Program-made: the position numbers and the translations under genes
Shown: piece after piece, positions 4,915-7,233 of the stretch
Layout of the letters: each line of letters starts with the position of its first letter
Position numbering within the stretch: position 1 is the first letter of the stretch
DNA from: Akkermansia sp.
GTDB lineage: Bacteria; Verrucomicrobiota; Verrucomicrobiia; Verrucomicrobiales; Akkermansiaceae
Direction of reading: 5' to 3'
Length of the DNA: 7,233 bases
Assembly (NCBI GenBank): GCA_017628435.1
Contig: JAGBZE010000014.1
Span: 1 to 7,233 of the forward strand
The notes under the pieces: model-generated
The model's input: the letters and a program-made list of their open reading frames with translations, nothing else
Told to the model about the DNA's origin: nothing
Database searches by the model: none

Positions 4915-6936
4915 TTATTTGTGTTTGAAGAGCGGGATGAAGGAGATGCCCCATGATTGGTGCTCACCGATGTAGGGCTGCTCAATCACAATGGTGTTGG
5001 TGCCTTTGGTCAGCTGGAGCTCTGTGGGTTCCTGTACCCACCAGATTTCTTCCGGGTCCAGGGGGGATTCGAAGTTCCAGGCGTTGCCAGCGTGGGCAAA
5101 CTTACCGGCATGCTGGTAGGTCTTCGGGTTCTTCACCTCGATACCATTAACCCAGATGCGCGTGCCGGTCTGCGACCACTCTCCATTCTGCGGCACACCC
5201 GTCCAGCGGCGGTTGGAGCGAGCCGGGGCATCGAAACCAATCATGAAGGGATACTTGCCGGCTTTATCAACCTTTATCTGGGTGGAAGCCAGCACAGTGC
5301 TGCCGGGCTTGGCGTTCATGAACATGCCCAGATACCCGGTGTCCGGGCGGGTTCGGAAATACAGGTTGGCGCAGTAGGCCTTCCGCGTGTTGTCGGTGTT
5401 GCCATCCAGTATTGCCTGGCGGGCTGAATTCACGGCATTCGCATTCATAGGTCCGGCCACATTCCAGGTAATGCCGCTTTCGGGCCACATGGGGAATGCT
5501 TCATCGGCATAGATGCTCTTGCGGAGTGTGGCCATGCGCTGCTCGAACAGGGAGTAGGCCTTGCCTGCCTCGGTGTCCGGGCCTGGCATGTCCAGGGGCA
5601 GGGCATCGCCGTTGGCGCCGCCGCCAATCCAGGCGCGCTCGGCCATGGCCATCATTCCCGGCCACATGGCGCAGAACCCGGGGATCCATTCCTTGTTGTC
5701 CACCTTGCCATCCGGCCAGTAGCAGAGAATGGTACCCAGCTTCTTCTCATCGCCCTTGGCGGAGCCGCAGGGGCGCATGAAGAAATAGCGGCGCACCAGC
5801 ATGGCCGGATCCAGCAGGTTGGCATAGCCCATGGTGGAGTCGAACGCCCGGCGGGTGATGCGCTCCGGGTTGATGGATTTATCTGCCGTGTTGGGACCTT
5901 CGCCCCAGCGCTGCTCGATAGAGGTATCAGCCACGGGCAGGTCGCGGTTACTGGCCCATTGCACCGGGATGCGGTTATGGCTCTGCAGAATCTTTGTTAC
6001 CAGCCCCACAAACTCGGGAGCATTCGGTATACGTACCTCGTCCGCTCCGAAATGCACGATCGGGCACAGTTTTTCCGGCACTTCCTGGCAGAATTCATGC
6101 AGCAGTTTTTCCACAATCTTCATGCCCTCCGGCGTGTGCATTTTGAACCCGAAAGCGCGCTCAAAATAGGCGCTGTGCCCCGGCATGTCCAGCTCCGGTA
6201 TGATAGTTATGCAGCGGTCCTTGGCGTATTCGAACAGCTCGCGGATATCTGCATAGCTGTAGGTGTCTTTCAAGTCGCGAGTGCGGTGTTTCGGGTCGTT
6301 CAGTGCGGGGTAGGATTTGCACTGTATATGCCAGGCCGGGTAATCGGTGAGGTGCCAGTGGAAGGTGTTCACCTTCAGTCGGGCGGCCAGGTCAATTTCC
6401 TTCTTCAGGCGGTCGATGGTGCGGAAATTGCGGCCGCAGTCCTGCATGTAACCGCGGTATTGGAAGGCAGGCCAGTCCTTGATAATGCAGAGAGGCAGGC
6501 TCTTACGCTTGTACACCATCTGGCGCAGGGTCTGCAGGCCATAGAAAAAACCGGCCGTGGCGTTAGCCTCGATGGTGATGCTCTTTTTCTTCACAGTCAG
6601 GATATAGCCCTCGCGGGAGGCCTCGTCATCCAGCTTATCTCCGGCCTTCTTGAGCACCACCTTCAGCGAGCCCTTGCCTTTTCCCTTGATGTCGTGCAGC
6701 AGCCCCTTCCAGGCAATGCTTACTGCATCGTTCTTGGCTGCCTTTCCTTTCAGTTCCCAGCCTTTGGCTGCGGGTAGCTGTAATTCCGCAGCGTCCCACT
6801 TCACCTCGCGCGGGAAGGGAATGAGAGCAGCCGGAGCCTTTTCCTCAAGTTTCAAATCGTGTGGCGATGTCCATTCTCCATGAACTATACCAGTGCATAC
6901 AAACGCCAGAAGCAGGGAAAGAAGACGATTAATCAT
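4915..6936 (-). CDS. secreted GH20 beta-N-acetylhexosaminidase
   Basis: Glycoside hydrolase family 20 enzyme, which removes terminal beta-linked GlcNAc or GalNAc using the substrate's acetamido group as nucleophile. Numbered from the preferred start (673 aa), residues 1-20 form a signal peptide (MINR, then a hydrophobic core ending VHG), so it is exported. A GH20 N-terminal alpha/beta domain spans about 38-153 and the TIM barrel about 158-440. Motifs are HWHLTD (193-198), PELDMPGHS (247-255), the catalytic pair Asp299-Glu300 in HFGADEVR, and MAERAW (431-436). Residues about 480-673 form a beta-rich C-terminal module with many Trp/Gly that I cannot assign. The frame is open to ATG 7002, which would add 22 residues before the signal peptide; ATG 6936 gives a standard signal peptide. 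It converges with acnA and has no operon partner in view. A mucin or host-glycan role is inferred from family and likely host. Confidence 0.94.
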   Translation of the reverse strand: MINRLLSLLLAFVCTGIVHGEWTSPHDLKLEEKAPAALIPFPREVKWDAAELQLPAAKGWELKGKAAKNDAVSIAWKGLLHDIKGKGKGSLKVVLKKAGDKLDDEASREGYILTVKKKSITIEANATAGFFYGLQTLRQMVYKRKSLPLCIIKDWPAFQYRGYMQDCGRNFRTIDRLKKEIDLAARLKVNTFHWHLTDYPAWHIQCKSYPALNDPKHRTRDLKDTYSYADIRELFEYAKDRCITIIPELDMPGHSAYFERAFGFKMHTPEGMKIVEKLLHEFCQEVPEKLCPIVHFGADEVRIPNAPEFVGLVTKILQSHNRIPVQWASNRDLPVADTSIEQRWGEGPNTADKSINPERITRRAFDSTMGYANLLDPAMLVRRYFFMRPCGSAKGDEKKLGTILCYWPDGKVDNKEWIPGFCAMWPGMMAMAERAWIGGGANGDALPLDMPGPDTEAGKAYSLFEQRMATLRKSIYADEAFPMWPESGITWNVAGPMNANAVNSARQAILDGNTDNTRKAYCANLYFRTRPDTGYLGMFMNAKPGSTVLASTQIKVDKAGKYPFMIGFDAPARSNRRWTGVPQNGEWSQTGTRIWVNGIEVKNPKTYQHAGKFAHAGNAWNFESPLDPEEIWWVQEPTELQLTKGTNTIVIEQPYIGEHQSWGISFIPLFKHK

Positions 6937-6959
6937 GCTGCGTATGGTAGCAGAGTTCT

Positions 6960-6967
6960 CCCCTCCT
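6960..6967 (-). promoter_or_regulatory. strong Shine-Dalgarno sequence at unusual distance
   Basis: On the minus strand AGGAGGGG (6967 down to 6960) is a near-perfect ribosome binding site, but the ATG at 6936 is 23 bases away instead of the usual 5-9. CTGC (6953-6950) and GCAG (6941-6938) can pair around an 8-base loop, which removes 16 bases and leaves an effective spacing of 7. If so, it supports the 6936 start. A weak promoter, ATGACA (7002-6997) with TATTTT (6981-6976), lies upstream. Confidence 0.4.
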
Positions 6968-7049
6968 TTCAAGCAAAAATAGCGGAGCTTCCCCCTTGTC
7001 ATATGTGTCCCAAAGTTTTCGAGAAATTGTGATTTATCTCCCTATTCAG

Positions 7050-7163
7050 GCGCACATAGTGCGCGGAATTTTGAGCCCGTAAGGGCGGAACTTTCCGTAG
7101 CCCAGGGCTTTAGCCCTGGGATTGGAACAATAAAAGAATCGGAACCCCGCCAGCCGGCGGGGT
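7050..7163. repeat. cluster of four stem-loops, REP-like intergenic element
   Basis: Four palindromes follow one another: GCGCAC/GTGCGC (7050-7064, 3-base loop); GCCC-GTAA-GGGC (7075-7086); the near-perfect palindrome CCCAGGGCT-TT-AGCCCTGGG (7101-7120), flanked by TTCC/GGAA (7093-7096 with 7124-7127); and an 8-bp stem ACCCCGCC/GGCGGGGT with loop AGCC (7144-7163). GGAA recurs after or between the stems, at 7065, 7087, 7124 and 7141. This layout resembles repetitive extragenic palindromes mobilised by RAYT-type transposases in other bacteria. No transposase is present here, and dispersal in the genome cannot be seen from one copy. Confidence 0.6.
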
Positions 7164-7233
7164 GACAGAATACGCAGGGTAAAGATATTGTTTTAACGCA
7201 GCTTATTAGAACACAGTGCATTAGTAATCTGCC

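Noticed and set aside
5959..6777. 272-codon plus-strand open frame opposite the hexosaminidase
   Set aside because: It is antisense to conserved GH20 catalytic motifs and has no start signals or family features, so it is a codon-bias shadow.

Overview
The window most resembles a chromosomal segment of a verrucomicrobial gut bacterium of the Akkermansia type. This is an inference. It rests on GC-rich coding sequence with strong G/C third-position bias, genes that mostly lack a usable Shine-Dalgarno sequence, AT-rich promoters, a secreted hexosaminidase of the mucin-degrading kind, and a dense palindromic intergenic element at the right end. No rRNA, tRNA, CRISPR array, transposase or phage gene is visible.

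Layout: 1-153 is a promoter and leader region with no supportable gene. 154-1602 (+) encodes an AGCS-family Na+/alanine (glycine) symporter. 1603-2071 is 469 bases without a protein gene but rich in structure. It holds a probable structured small RNA ending in a strong intrinsic terminator (1639-1777), a 21-bp imperfect palindrome next to a perfect TATAAT box (1783-1821), a hairpin followed by TTTT (1851-1888), and the proximal acnA promoter (2006-2033). 2072-4789 (+) encodes aconitase A (905 aa with the preferred start). 4790-4914 is the convergent gap and carries acnA's terminator (4809-4845). 4915-6936 (-) encodes a secreted GH20 beta-N-acetylhexosaminidase with an unassigned C-terminal module. 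6937-7233 holds its upstream region and a run of four stem-loops (7050-7163) that looks like a REP-type repeat.

The three protein genes do not form an operon. The symporter and acnA are codirectional but separated by a terminator and new promoters; acnA and the hexosaminidase converge. Together they fit a host-glycan and amino-acid consumer: N-acetylhexosamine release from glycans outside the cytoplasm, alanine/glycine uptake, and the citrate-to-isocitrate step of central metabolism. That link is metabolic inference, not shown by gene order.

The most interesting part is the 1603-2071 intergenic region. Two different 18-base motifs, each matching 16 of 18 bases, recur in front of different transcription units: 1619-1636 with 2006-2023, and 83-100 with 2041-2058. 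The acnA leader has both. The rest of the window is well-known enzyme families, and I see no clear case for a wholly new multi-gene system.
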